A DNA stretch of 64,000 bases, from assembly GCA_038207155.1 (NCBI GenBank), contig JBBRAB010000021.1:9631-73630 (forward strand). The letters run 5' to 3'. Below the pieces are notes generated by a model that saw only the letters and a list, made by a program, of their open reading frames with translations, was not told the origin of the DNA and did no database searches. This document shows positions 49,168 to 56,630 of this stretch, piece after piece. This DNA comes from FEN-1139 sp038207155 (GTDB lineage: Bacteria; Myxococcota_A; Polyangia; Polyangiales; Polyangiaceae). A program made the translations under genes and the position numbers. Positions within the stretch are counted from its first letter, which is position 1; every line of letters starts with the position of its first letter.

Positions 49168-50421
49168 GTGTCACTCGCCCTGCCCGGCTTTCGTCTGGTT
49201 CGGATGGCGTCGCTTGCCCTGAGCGGCGTCGTCGCCATTGCCACGTCAGCGGCGGCGACTGAGCCTCCCGCGCCGGGCAATGCGAGCAAGCCGGGCAATG
49301 CGGGCGCGCCGACAGCCGCTGCAAAGACTCCCGCCGACGACGGTGCGGAGCTGGCGGTACTCGGCCTGGCTGCACCCGAAGCCTATGAGCACGCCGAGGC
49401 ACTCTCGCGCGCGATTCGAACGGTGCTGGCTCAGTCTCGTCAGTGGAATCCAGCGACTGGTGACTATTCGCTGGAAGTCCTCACCGCGGCGCTTGGCTGC
49501 CCTGAGCGCCCAGACCTGATGTGCCTGCGGCGAATCGCGCTCAAGACCAAACTCAAACAGTTTCTATGGGGCGTGCTCGATCAGCGACGCGGTCGCGTCA
49601 GCGTGCAGCTCGCGTGGTTCAGCGACGGGAAAAACCGCGCAGAGACGCGCTTTGACTACGCGGCCACGCTAACTGACACGCTCGATTCCGATCTACTGGT
49701 GGTGGCCGATCGCGCCCTTTCGCAGCTGCTCGGTCCGCTTCACTATCCGGTGGAGGTTCGAAGTCACCACGCAAACGGACAGCTCTTGATCGATGGCGTC
49801 CCCGCCGGAGAACTGCACGAGGGGCACGCCTCACTCTGGACGACCGCGGGGGATCACCGCTTCACCTTGCGCGTGCCCAGTGAGGCACCGCTCGGCACCG
49901 CGGTGCGCGTGCAGATCCCCCATGTCACGCGAGTCCGGCTGGATGCCCATGTCTTGCCGGAACCCGGTGCCGCCGCAGGCTCTGGGGATTTGCCTCCAAG
50001 CGGTCCGCGCTCCAACCAGGAGAGCTCGGACAACACGCTGGCCTGGGTGACACTCGGGGCCGGAGCGGCGATGCTCGGGGCCGGAGCCTGGAGCGCGTCC
50101 GAGGTGTCCAAGATCAACTCCGACGCCGGGTTCACAGCCTATCGAGCGGGGGTCCCCCGGGGAGAAGATGCCTGCGACGCCGCTGCTCGTCATCACGTCG
50201 TGCCCGGCGGAACGGTGCCCGAAGATGTGGTGCGGCTCTGCAATCGTGGTCACAGCCTGCAGATCGCTGAGTTTATATTGCTCGGTTTGGGAGCTGCCGC
50301 GTCGGGGACCAGTCTCTACCTGTTCTCCAGCAACAGCGGCGACACCAACTCTGCCTACGGCAAAGCCACCCTGCGAGCGGGACGCTCCTCGCTGCTCGCG
50401 CTGTGGGGCATGGATTTCTAG
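49168..50421 (+). CDS. Exported protein with PEGA-like domain and C-terminal two-helix Cys loop
   Basis: A 417-aa envelope protein. The GTG at 49168 starts a signal peptide (ending near SAAATEPP); it lies 7 nt after TATAGT, so the transcript may be leaderless. An ATG at 49204 is the alternative. A domain with paired cysteines (ALGCPERPDLMCLRRIA) and beta strands follows, then a PEGA-like section (GQLLIDGVPAGELHEGH, HRFTLRVPSE). The end has two membrane helices (VTLGAGAAMLGAGAWSAS and AEFILLGLGAAASGTSLYLF) around a roughly 60-residue loop with two cysteines (EDACDAA, VRLCNRG). Same layout as the genes at 27231 and 37658. Confidence 0.65.
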   Translation: MSLALPGFRLVRMASLALSGVVAIATSAAATEPPAPGNASKPGNAGAPTAAAKTPADDGAELAVLGLAAPEAYEHAEALSRAIRTVLAQSRQWNPATGDYSLEVLTAALGCPERPDLMCLRRIALKTKLKQFLWGVLDQRRGRVSVQLAWFSDGKNRAETRFDYAATLTDTLDSDLLVVADRALSQLLGPLHYPVEVRSHHANGQLLIDGVPAGELHEGHASLWTTAGDHRFTLRVPSEAPLGTAVRVQIPHVTRVRLDAHVLPEPGAAAGSGDLPPSGPRSNQESSDNTLAWVTLGAGAAMLGAGAWSASEVSKINSDAGFTAYRAGVPRGEDACDAAARHHVVPGGTVPEDVVRLCNRGHSLQIAEFILLGLGAAASGTSLYLFSSNSGDTNSAYGKATLRAGRSSLLALWGMDF

Positions 50422-50463
50422 GCGTAGCCCAGCGTCAACTGCCGCCGCGCGACCCAACTCGCA

Positions 50464-50492
50464 TTGCCTCAGAGGGCTCCTGGGCCTATAAC
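50464..50492 (+). promoter_or_regulatory. Candidate promoter of rsmD
   Basis: TTGCCT (50464-50469) and TATAAC (50487-50492) are separated by exactly 17 nt. The expected start of transcription is about 3 nt before the ATG at 50503, so the mRNA would be nearly leaderless; no ribosome binding site is present. Confidence 0.5.
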
Positions 50493-50502
50493 GAGACCCT
50501 GA

Positions 50503-51072
50503 ATGCGAGTGATTGCTGGGACCCTGCGCGGTCGAACGCTACGTGCCCCTCCAGGCGATGAAACTCGCCCCACTCTCGACCGGGTACGCGAGTCCCTGTT
50601 CTCGATCCTGGGAGACTGCAGCGGTTGCCGCGTCGCAGATCTTTTCGCGGGCACGGGTTCGCTCGGAATTGAAGCGCTGTCGCGACAGGCAGCCTTTGCC
50701 ACGTTCGTTGAGTCCGCTCCGACCGCGCTGCGTTGCCTAAAACAGAACCTGACGACACTTGGACTGACGTCACGCTCAGAGGTGCTCGAGACGGCGCTTG
50801 AGCGCAGCTTCAAAGAGCTTGCGTCAATCGGCCCCTTTGATCTGATCTTCTGCGATCCGCCCTGGGCACAGATGGAACGGGTGCTTCGCTGGCTACAACG
50901 TGGCCCCTGTTCCGAGTGGCTGTCACCCGAAGGCAGTCTGATCCTAGAACACGCCGCGAGCTTCGACGGTCTCAGTCAGTCTCTGGGCGGTGACCTGGTG
51001 GCGGTTGATTCACGCCGTTGGGGTGACTCCGCGATCACCATCTATTGTCATCCGGACTCGGCCGAACCGTGA
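50503..51072 (+). CDS. rsmD: 16S rRNA (guanine966-N2)-methyltransferase
   Basis: A 189-aa SAM-dependent enzyme that methylates G966 of 16S rRNA. MRVIAGTLRGRTLRAPPG and TRPTLDRVRESLFSIL are diagnostic of RsmD. Motif I is VADLFAGTGSLGIEALSR; the catalytic motif IV is FCDPPW, where most family members have DPPY. Length is normal. It stands alone with its own promoter. Confidence 0.93.
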   Translation: MRVIAGTLRGRTLRAPPGDETRPTLDRVRESLFSILGDCSGCRVADLFAGTGSLGIEALSRQAAFATFVESAPTALRCLKQNLTTLGLTSRSEVLETALERSFKELASIGPFDLIFCDPPWAQMERVLRWLQRGPCSEWLSPEGSLILEHAASFDGLSQSLGGDLVAVDSRRWGDSAITIYCHPDSAEP

Positions 51073-51136
51073 CCCGTCGCTCGGCCCCCTCGCGGAGGGT
51101 GGCCCCGAGGCCAAGACGCCCCAAATGGCACGCAAG

Positions 51137-51160
51137 CCCTGAGCTCCGGCAGGTTTTTTT
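51137..51160 (+). terminator. Possible rho-independent terminator after rsmD
   Basis: A short stem (CCTG at 51138-51141, CAGG at 51150-51153) is followed by seven Ts (51154-51160). The stem is weak, but the T-run is rare in this genome and lies 65 bp after the rsmD stop. Confidence 0.35.
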
Positions 51161-51282
51161 CTGGTTTGACACTGGGGAAACCCCTCTCCCAGAACCCTGT
51201 CGTACTAGGACCCTCGCAAGCGGACCTCCCTCGGACTATAGTCCGCTCCTGCCCGACCCACTGGGCAACTTGGGGATCCTCA

Positions 51283-51873
51283 ATGTCGAGCGAATTGCCT
51301 CCGAAACGTCGGACGAGTCAGAGCAGCACGATCATCGTCGCTGCCATTGTGATGCTGCTCGCGGCGAGCGGTTTGGTCGCCGTCAAGGTTCTCCGATCGG
51401 GTGACGAGCACGCGCCCGCCGTCGCCGCAGCTCCGTCGCCCGAAGAGGATTCCCGACGCAACGCGCCGGCACCTCCACCACCACCGCCGCCAGTCGAAGA
51501 GCCCGCCCCGTCCGCTTCTGCCGCGGTCGCGAGCATCGCCAAGGTCGGTAAGGCACCTGCTGCTTGTGGGGGGCCGTGCAACGGAGAAACCACCTCGGAG
51601 CTGAATCAGTTTCTCGCGGGACGCGCCGCGGCTGGTCGCAAGTGTTACGAGAAGGCGCTCATGCAAAATGGTTCGCTCGCGGGCCGTATTCGTGTCGCAC
51701 TCCGCATCAGTGCATCGGGTCAACCCTGCTCCGCCTCGCTTGAGGTCGATGAGCTGCACGACACCGGACTCGCCGCCTGTCTGAGTGGGATGTTCCGCGC
51801 GTCCACCTACCCCCTGCCCAAGGGGGGATGCCTCGACGTGCGCGTCCCGATGGCCTTCTCGTCGCAACGCTAA
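51283..51873 (+). CDS. AgmX/PglI C-terminal-like envelope protein
   Basis: A 196-aa protein with one N-terminal membrane helix (about 16-37, TIIVAAIVMLLAASGLVAV), a Pro-rich spacer (APPPPPPPVEEPAP), and a C-terminal domain (about 90-196) with RKCYEKALMQNGSLAGRIRVAL (pieces RKCYEKALMQN and GRIRVALRISASG), LAACLSGMF and VRVPMAFSSQ. This is the AgmX/PglI-type domain of gliding and TonB-like proteins in myxobacteria, which conserves the CYEKAL and GR(V/I)xVxxxI phrases. Four cysteines may pair. The 12-bp palindrome GGACTATAGTCC (51233-51244), containing a TATAGT box, lies 38 bp upstream of the ATG. Confidence 0.75.
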   Translation: MSSELPPKRRTSQSSTIIVAAIVMLLAASGLVAVKVLRSGDEHAPAVAAAPSPEEDSRRNAPAPPPPPPPVEEPAPSASAAVASIAKVGKAPAACGGPCNGETTSELNQFLAGRAAAGRKCYEKALMQNGSLAGRIRVALRISASGQPCSASLEVDELHDTGLAACLSGMFRASTYPLPKGGCLDVRVPMAFSSQR

Positions 51874-51894
51874 GAACCGTCCAGCACGACGCAT

Positions 51895-51932
51895 CAGCCC
51901 TGAGTCGCCCAGCGACGGGAGATTCAGGGCTG
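51895..51932. repeat. Nested inverted repeats after the AgmX-like gene
   Basis: CAGCCCTGA (51895-51903) pairs with TCAGGGCTG (51924-51932), enclosing GTCGC-CCA-GCGAC (51904-51916). It begins 22 bp after the stop codon and may act as a transcript end or stabiliser. No T-run follows. The rest of the gap to truA (51933-52132) has no recognised gene. Confidence 0.45.
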
Positions 51933-52132
51933 AGCCATGTCGAGGTCCCGAGGGCGGACTACGGCAGACGGCGCCGAGCTCAACGCCAGCTCGAGAAAAG
52001 CACTTGCTCGGGGTTCTTTTCTCGCTCCCGCGCGTCAAGTTTGACAATAGCCGATTGGTAGAACCGGTCTTCTGCGCGCGGGGGGCGTAGCCCAACTGGC
52101 GAAGGCCCCCTGAGGCAGCTAGAGCGGGCCAA

Positions 52133-52927
52133 GTGGAGTCATTCCAATACCCGCACGGCAACCTGCTTTGGCTCGCCTACGACGGCTCGCTGTTTCATGG
52201 GATGGCGGCGCAGGCTAACGCCCGCACGGTCGCGGGCGAGCTCCATGGTGCCCTGCAGGCCCTCGATCCGCGGGTTTCCCCGCTCCGAATCCTTAGTCGC
52301 ACCGACACCGGGGTCCACGCACGCGCGCAGGTCGCCGCCTTCGACAGCTATCGCGACATATCCCCGCGCGGCTGGGTGCTTGGCGTCGGCCCCCACCTGC
52401 CGACGGAAATCGCGGTGGTCGGAGCCTCGGTCGTGCCGCCTGGGTTTGATCCCCGTGGCTACGTCCGTAGCAAGACTTACCGCTACCGAATCCTCGAAAG
52501 CGACGTGCGTGACCCGTTTCTCTCACGACGCGCTTGGCGAATCGTCGAGAGGTTGAACCACGAACTCCTCTGCGCCGAGCTGGCCACAATCGTCGGTACG
52601 CATGATTTTGCTGCCTTCCGCGGCGCAACAGACGAACGGACTCAGACGGTTCGCACGATCTTTTCGGCGACTTGGACGGTGGATGCCGCCGATCCGCGCT
52701 GTCACTACGTTGAAGTCAGCGGCGACGGTTTTCTCTATCGGATGGTTCGTATCATCGTGGGCACGGCGATCGACGTCGCGCGTGGACGCATTGCACCAGG
52801 CGCGATGGCACGTGGTCTAGCCAGTTTGTCGCGTCCGACACTCGGTATGACCGCACCGCCGGACGGCCTGGCGCTGCACGAGGTCGAACTGACTGAAGTC
52901 GGAACGAGCCACTGGCCGTACCGTTGA
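52133..52927 (+). CDS. truA: tRNA pseudouridine38-40 synthase
   Basis: A 264-aa tRNA-modifying enzyme of the anticodon arm. The catalytic aspartate is Asp58 in LSRTDTGVHARAQVA. Other family phrases are LWLAYDGSLFHGMAAQ (usually Y-D-G-x-x-F-x-G), SKTYRYRILE, HDFAAFRGA, VEVSGDGFLYRMVRIIVGT and TAPPDGLALHEV. Some positions are unusual (HGMAAQ for YGWQxQ), but the active site is intact. The GTG at 52133 is taken as start. It is monocistronic; a small hairpin (ATCCCC/GGGGAT, 52993-53008) follows. Confidence 0.92.
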   Translation: MESFQYPHGNLLWLAYDGSLFHGMAAQANARTVAGELHGALQALDPRVSPLRILSRTDTGVHARAQVAAFDSYRDISPRGWVLGVGPHLPTEIAVVGASVVPPGFDPRGYVRSKTYRYRILESDVRDPFLSRRAWRIVERLNHELLCAELATIVGTHDFAAFRGATDERTQTVRTIFSATWTVDAADPRCHYVEVSGDGFLYRMVRIIVGTAIDVARGRIAPGAMARGLASLSRPTLGMTAPPDGLALHEVELTEVGTSHWPYR

Positions 52928-53048
52928 CGAGCCTCGATTCCCGACGTAAACCGCTGGCTGCCTCGGAACACCATCTGATGGGACGCGCCTGAATCCCCAC
53001 TTGGGGATGGGTCAGTGGTCACAGGTGCCTCGGTAGGATTGAGAGACG

Positions 53049-54617
53049 ATGAGCCTTCTGAATCGAATTGCCGACAAGGGTCGGACTGCGTTGATGAACC
53101 CCTACATCATGCGCGTCATCACCGATGACCGCGTGAAGAATGCCGCCGAAGCCGTGTTTGACGCCAAAGGGCGCGTCAAGGCCGCTTGGCGAGTACTGCT
53201 CGAGGGCGAAGGGCTGCCGAACGCGGATCCGGCCCTCGACGACTCGATCGGGGTCAGTGAGGAGAACTTCCGTCGGGTCAAGCGCGCCACGGTGGCGGCG
53301 TCGGACGCGCCAGCAGCAGACGCAGCGCCCAGCAGCACGGCTGAAGACGAGATCGGCGAGGGCAGCGAAGACATGGGCCGCTCGATGAAAGAGCGCCACT
53401 CGATCGCCAGCGTCGGCGGCAAGGACGTTTTCGAGAAGTGCTACAAGATGAAGGCGGCGGATAACGCTCGTCGACTTGGGCTTTACCCGTTCTTCCGTCC
53501 ACTCGATTTTACCGACGGTCCCGAGGCCTCCATCGGCGGCAAGCGCGTGACCATGTTCGGCTCGAACAACTACCTCGGGCTGACCACCCATCCGAAGGTC
53601 CGCGCCGCAGCGGTCGCGGCGATCGAGCGCTTCGGCACGAGCATGACGGGCTCGCGTCTCGTCAACGGCTCAATGAAGCTGCACGAGGAATTCGAAGAGA
53701 AGCTCGCTGCCTTCTTCGGCAAGGAATCCGCCCTGGTTTTTACCACGGGTTATCAGGTCAATCTGGCCGTTTGCTCGGCGCTACTGAGCAATAAGAAGAC
53801 GGTCGCCATCGTGGACCGCAACATCCACGCCTCGCTCTACGACGGCGTACGCCTCGGACAGGCCGCGGGTGCCCGCCTCGTGCGCTACAAGCACAACGAC
53901 GCGGCGTCACTTGAGAGTGCGCTTCAGAAGCTGGAGTCCGACGAGGGCGGCCTGGTGCTCACCGACGGCGTCTTTAGTGCGGAAGGCGAGATCGCCAAGC
54001 TTGATGAGATCGTCCCGATCGTCAAAAAGTACGGCGCTCGTTTGATGGTGGACGAAGCCCACGGACTCGGCGTTGTTGGCCCCGGCGGCAAGGGGACCCC
54101 GTACCTCTACGGCGTGGCAGATCAGGTCGATCTGATCGGTGGCACCTTCTCAAAGTCGATGGCGAGCATCGGTGGGTGGTTGGTCGGCGAGCGCAAGGTT
54201 CTCGACTACATTCGCCATTTTGCCCCGAGCTTCATGTTCGCCGCCAGTGCAGCGCCCCCCTCGGTGGCAGCCGCCATGGCTGCGTTCGAGGTCATGCAGG
54301 AGGAGCCCTGGCGCATCGAAAAGCTGCGTGAGAATTTCACCTACATGCGCGAGGAACTGCTCAAGATGGGCTTTGAGCTCGGCCACACGCAGACCGCGGT
54401 CATCCCGATCTTCATTCGTCAGGACATGCGTACCCTGGCAATGTGGAAAGAGCTGCTCGAGGAGCACGGCGTCTACGTCAACCCGTTCATTTCTCCCGGA
54501 GTTCCCCCCAAGTGCGCCATGCTGCGAACCAGCTACATGGCCACCCACGAGCGACATCATCTCGACCGCGGGCTCGAGGCCTTCTACAAGGTCGGCAAGA
54601 AGTACGGCGTGATCTAG
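53049..54617 (+). CDS. spt: Serine palmitoyltransferase-like alpha-oxoamine synthase
   Basis: A 522-aa PLP enzyme of the alpha-oxoamine synthase family (serine palmitoyltransferase, 8-amino-7-oxononanoate synthase, 2-amino-3-ketobutyrate ligase). The core (about 140-522) shows FGSNNYLGLTTHPKV, FGTSMTGSRLVNGSMKLHEE, DEAHGLGVVGPGGKG and the PLP lysine Lys369 in GGTFSKSMASIGG. A roughly 130-residue N-terminal extension, partly disordered (ASDAPAADAAPSSTAEDE), is not seen in the biotin enzymes. The extension and the neighbouring GNAT-like gene favour sphingolipid synthesis, condensing serine with a fatty acyl thioester. No Shine-Dalgarno; TAGGAT lies 9 nt upstream. Substrate is inferred. Confidence 0.8.
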   Translation: MSLLNRIADKGRTALMNPYIMRVITDDRVKNAAEAVFDAKGRVKAAWRVLLEGEGLPNADPALDDSIGVSEENFRRVKRATVAASDAPAADAAPSSTAEDEIGEGSEDMGRSMKERHSIASVGGKDVFEKCYKMKAADNARRLGLYPFFRPLDFTDGPEASIGGKRVTMFGSNNYLGLTTHPKVRAAAVAAIERFGTSMTGSRLVNGSMKLHEEFEEKLAAFFGKESALVFTTGYQVNLAVCSALLSNKKTVAIVDRNIHASLYDGVRLGQAAGARLVRYKHNDAASLESALQKLESDEGGLVLTDGVFSAEGEIAKLDEIVPIVKKYGARLMVDEAHGLGVVGPGGKGTPYLYGVADQVDLIGGTFSKSMASIGGWLVGERKVLDYIRHFAPSFMFAASAAPPSVAAAMAAFEVMQEEPWRIEKLRENFTYMREELLKMGFELGHTQTAVIPIFIRQDMRTLAMWKELLEEHGVYVNPFISPGVPPKCAMLRTSYMATHERHHLDRGLEAFYKVGKKYGVI

Positions 54618-54675
54618 CTCGCGCCGGGCCGCCATGGGTCGCGCCGGCACCGGCTAGCGGCAAATAACTGCCAAA

Positions 54676-54716
54676 CCACAGGCCAAATCCGTGAGGATTT
54701 GGCCTGTGGCGTTGTT
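54676..54716 (+). terminator. Rho-independent terminator after spt
   Basis: A perfect 15-bp stem (CCACAGGCCAAATCC at 54676-54690, GGATTTGGCCTGTGG at 54695-54709) with a GTGA loop, followed by CGTTGTT. It lies 58 bp after the spt stop and separates it from the next gene, which has its own promoter. Confidence 0.75.
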
Positions 54717-54788
54717 GGGCCGGAGGGGTGCGACCGGGCGGGCAGCGCAGGCTAATTCCAGGAACGCCCGCGTCGTGACACGCAGCGG

Positions 54789-54817
54789 TTGACAACCGAC
54801 GCCAGTCGTCCTTCATT
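54789..54817 (+). promoter_or_regulatory. Candidate promoter of the ceramide-synthase-like gene
   Basis: A perfect TTGACA (54789-54794) is followed after 17 nt by TTCATT (54812-54817), a weak -10 box. The ATG at 54828 lies 10 nt further. The gene is therefore likely expressed separately from spt. Confidence 0.4.
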
Positions 54818-54827
54818 TCGGGCAGCC

Positions 54828-55955
54828 ATGAGCATCGAGATCCGCCGCACCCCTATCGGGGGCAATCTGAAAGACTTCCTCGGCGTCGTCGACACCATCT
54901 ACAAGGGAGACCCGAACTACGTTCGCCCGCTCAATCTCGAGCTCAAGCAGCGATTGAGTCCGAAGCACCCCTTCTTCCTGCACGGCGAGGGGCTCCTGCT
55001 GACGGCCTATCGCGATGGAGTCTGCGTCGGTCGTAGCTCGGCGCAGATCGATCGAGAGCACCTGGCGCGTTACAAAGACGATGCGGGCTTCTTTGGCTTC
55101 TTCGACACGATCGATGACCCCGAGGTGGCCAAGGCCCTGCTCGACGCGGCCGCTCACTGGCTGCGTGACCGCGGAATGAAGCGCATGCGCGGCCCGCTGT
55201 CGCTCAGCATCAACGACGAGATGGGTTGCCTGATCGAGGGCTTTGACATGCCGCCCATGATCATGATGCCGCACCATCGCCCCTACCAAGGCGGCTTGAT
55301 CGAGGCCGCCGGCCTCACGAAGGTCAAGGACGCCTTCGCTTGGCGCTACACCGTGGGAGAGGTCCCGCCGCGTGCTCGCAAGGCACACGACGAGGTGCTC
55401 GCCATGCCGGAGGTCACCTTCCGACACATCGACATGAAGCATGTCGACGCAGAGGTGCGCACCGTGATGGACATCTTCAACGACGGTTGGCAAGACAACT
55501 GGGGATTTGTCCCGCTCACTGAGGCAGAACTGACCAAGACTGCCCAGGACATGAAGCTGATCCTGCGGCCCGAGCTCACGATCATCGTCAGCATCGATGG
55601 GGAGCCTTCGGCCGTGGCACTGGCGCTGCCGAACCTCAACGAGGTCATTCCGGATTTTAGCGGCAAGCTCACGCCCGTGACGGCGGCCAAGCTGATCTGG
55701 CGCCTCAAGATCCAGAAACCCCGCACAGCGCGCCTGATCATCCTCGGGATTCGCAAGAAATTCCGCCACGTCAAGCGCTACGCCGGACTCAGTACCTTCA
55801 TGTACGCGCAGATGAACCAGTACGGTCAGCGCTGCGGCCTCGATTGGGGCGAGCTGTCTTGGACGCTGGAGGACAACACGCCGGTCAACCTCGCGATCAA
55901 GTTCATGGGCGGTAAGATTTACAAGAAATACCGTCTCTACGAGCGCGAGCTCTGA
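54828..55955 (+). CDS. GNAT-fold acyltransferase, candidate bacterial ceramide synthase
   Basis: A 375-aa cytoplasmic protein of a GNAT-like family. Typical phrases are KGDPNYVRPLNLELKQRL, HPFFLHGEGLLLTAYRDG, CVGRSSAQID, AGFFGFFDTIDDPEVA, AAHWLRDRGMKRMRGPLSLS, LIEGFDMPPMIMMPHH and YQGGLIEAAGLTKVKD. The last part (about 245-340) reads as a second GNAT-like half (IIVSIDGEPSAVALALPNLN). In Caulobacter the enzyme that N-acylates the sphingoid base (bCerS) was reported as a GNAT-type protein, and my recollection of that family resembles this sequence. With spt next to it, ceramide synthesis is the best guess. It is not proven by any catalytic motif seen here. Confidence 0.6.
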   Translation: MSIEIRRTPIGGNLKDFLGVVDTIYKGDPNYVRPLNLELKQRLSPKHPFFLHGEGLLLTAYRDGVCVGRSSAQIDREHLARYKDDAGFFGFFDTIDDPEVAKALLDAAAHWLRDRGMKRMRGPLSLSINDEMGCLIEGFDMPPMIMMPHHRPYQGGLIEAAGLTKVKDAFAWRYTVGEVPPRARKAHDEVLAMPEVTFRHIDMKHVDAEVRTVMDIFNDGWQDNWGFVPLTEAELTKTAQDMKLILRPELTIIVSIDGEPSAVALALPNLNEVIPDFSGKLTPVTAAKLIWRLKIQKPRTARLIILGIRKKFRHVKRYAGLSTFMYAQMNQYGQRCGLDWGELSWTLEDNTPVNLAIKFMGGKIYKKYRLYEREL

Positions 55956-55973
55956 GACCTCGCCGAGCAGCAC

Positions 55974-56014
55974 CGAGCCAACCTTCGCGCAGCGGAGGTT
56001 GGCTCGCGTCGTTT
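55974..56014. terminator. Terminator between convergent genes
   Basis: CGAGCCAACCT (55974-55984) and AGGTTGGCTCG (55996-56006) form an 11-bp perfect stem, followed on the plus strand by CGTCGTTTTC. It starts 19 bp after the ceramide-synthase-like stop and abuts the stop of the minus-strand gene at 56015, so it may serve both. Confidence 0.65.
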
Positions 56015-56572
56015 TCAGGTGCCAACGCGGAAGAACGTGGTGCCGGCCGCTGGTAGCGGGGTTGGTGCATTCTTGAGCGCCCGACCCATGGCCTCGATGG
56101 CGTCCGCATCCAGGTAAATCCCTGGACCCCAGCCACTGACCTGCTCGCCGCTCGGTTGAGCGAGTACGTCCACCGCAAGCGCCCGGCGCTGCGGCTCGCT
56201 TGGAGCAAGCCAAGTGCAGCCCCCAGAATGACCTGCCAAGGGGCTCGCGGGGTCACCGGGTTCAGTCACCCAGCGCCCGCCGTAGGTCAGCGCCGCGAGC
56301 GTCACGAGCTCGCTCAAGGCGAGTCGCTCGCGCAGCTGCTTGAGCCACGCAAAGGGGCTCATGAGCTCATCACCTGCCGCAAGCTCCAGGTAAATGCCGA
56401 CGCCGAACACGAGCAGTCGCGCGGGACCGAGCGGCTGCTCTGCGAGCTGCGCGGCGACTGCGCCCTCGAAATCTCGAAGGCAAGTCACGAACTCCTCGCG
56501 GGACTGGCCGTATTCGAGGTTCTCGGGATCGTACGGAGCGATCCACAAGCCGTATGCGTTTTCGTCGATCAT
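56015..56572 (-). CDS. Hypothetical protein
   Basis: A 185-aa soluble protein with no signal peptide or membrane helix. Phrases include MIDENAYGLWIAPYDPENL, LVFGVGIYLELAAGDELM, LVTLAALTYGGRWVTEPGD and GWGPGIYLDADAIEAMG. The repeated GxGIYL pattern (FGVGIYLEL and GPGIYLDAD) hints at an internal duplication. No family recognised. It lies between the ceramide-synthase-like gene and trpE, and its 3' end shares a terminator with the convergent gene. Confidence 0.6.
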   Translation of the reverse strand: MIDENAYGLWIAPYDPENLEYGQSREEFVTCLRDFEGAVAAQLAEQPLGPARLLVFGVGIYLELAAGDELMSPFAWLKQLRERLALSELVTLAALTYGGRWVTEPGDPASPLAGHSGGCTWLAPSEPQRRALAVDVLAQPSGEQVSGWGPGIYLDADAIEAMGRALKNAPTPLPAAGTTFFRVGT

Positions 56573-56630
56573 GATGGGTTCGGTCGCCGCGAGACGCGCC
56601 CGGTCCGAGCGCGTCCGAGCCGGTCTCTAA

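Noticed and set aside
52079..52112. tRNA-like stretch (GGGGGGCGTAGCCCAACTGG and on) before truA
   Set aside because: It resembles a tRNA acceptor and D-arm, but no anticodon arm or TTC-containing T-arm follows within 90 nt; it is better explained as a simple GGGGGC/GCCCCC hairpin.
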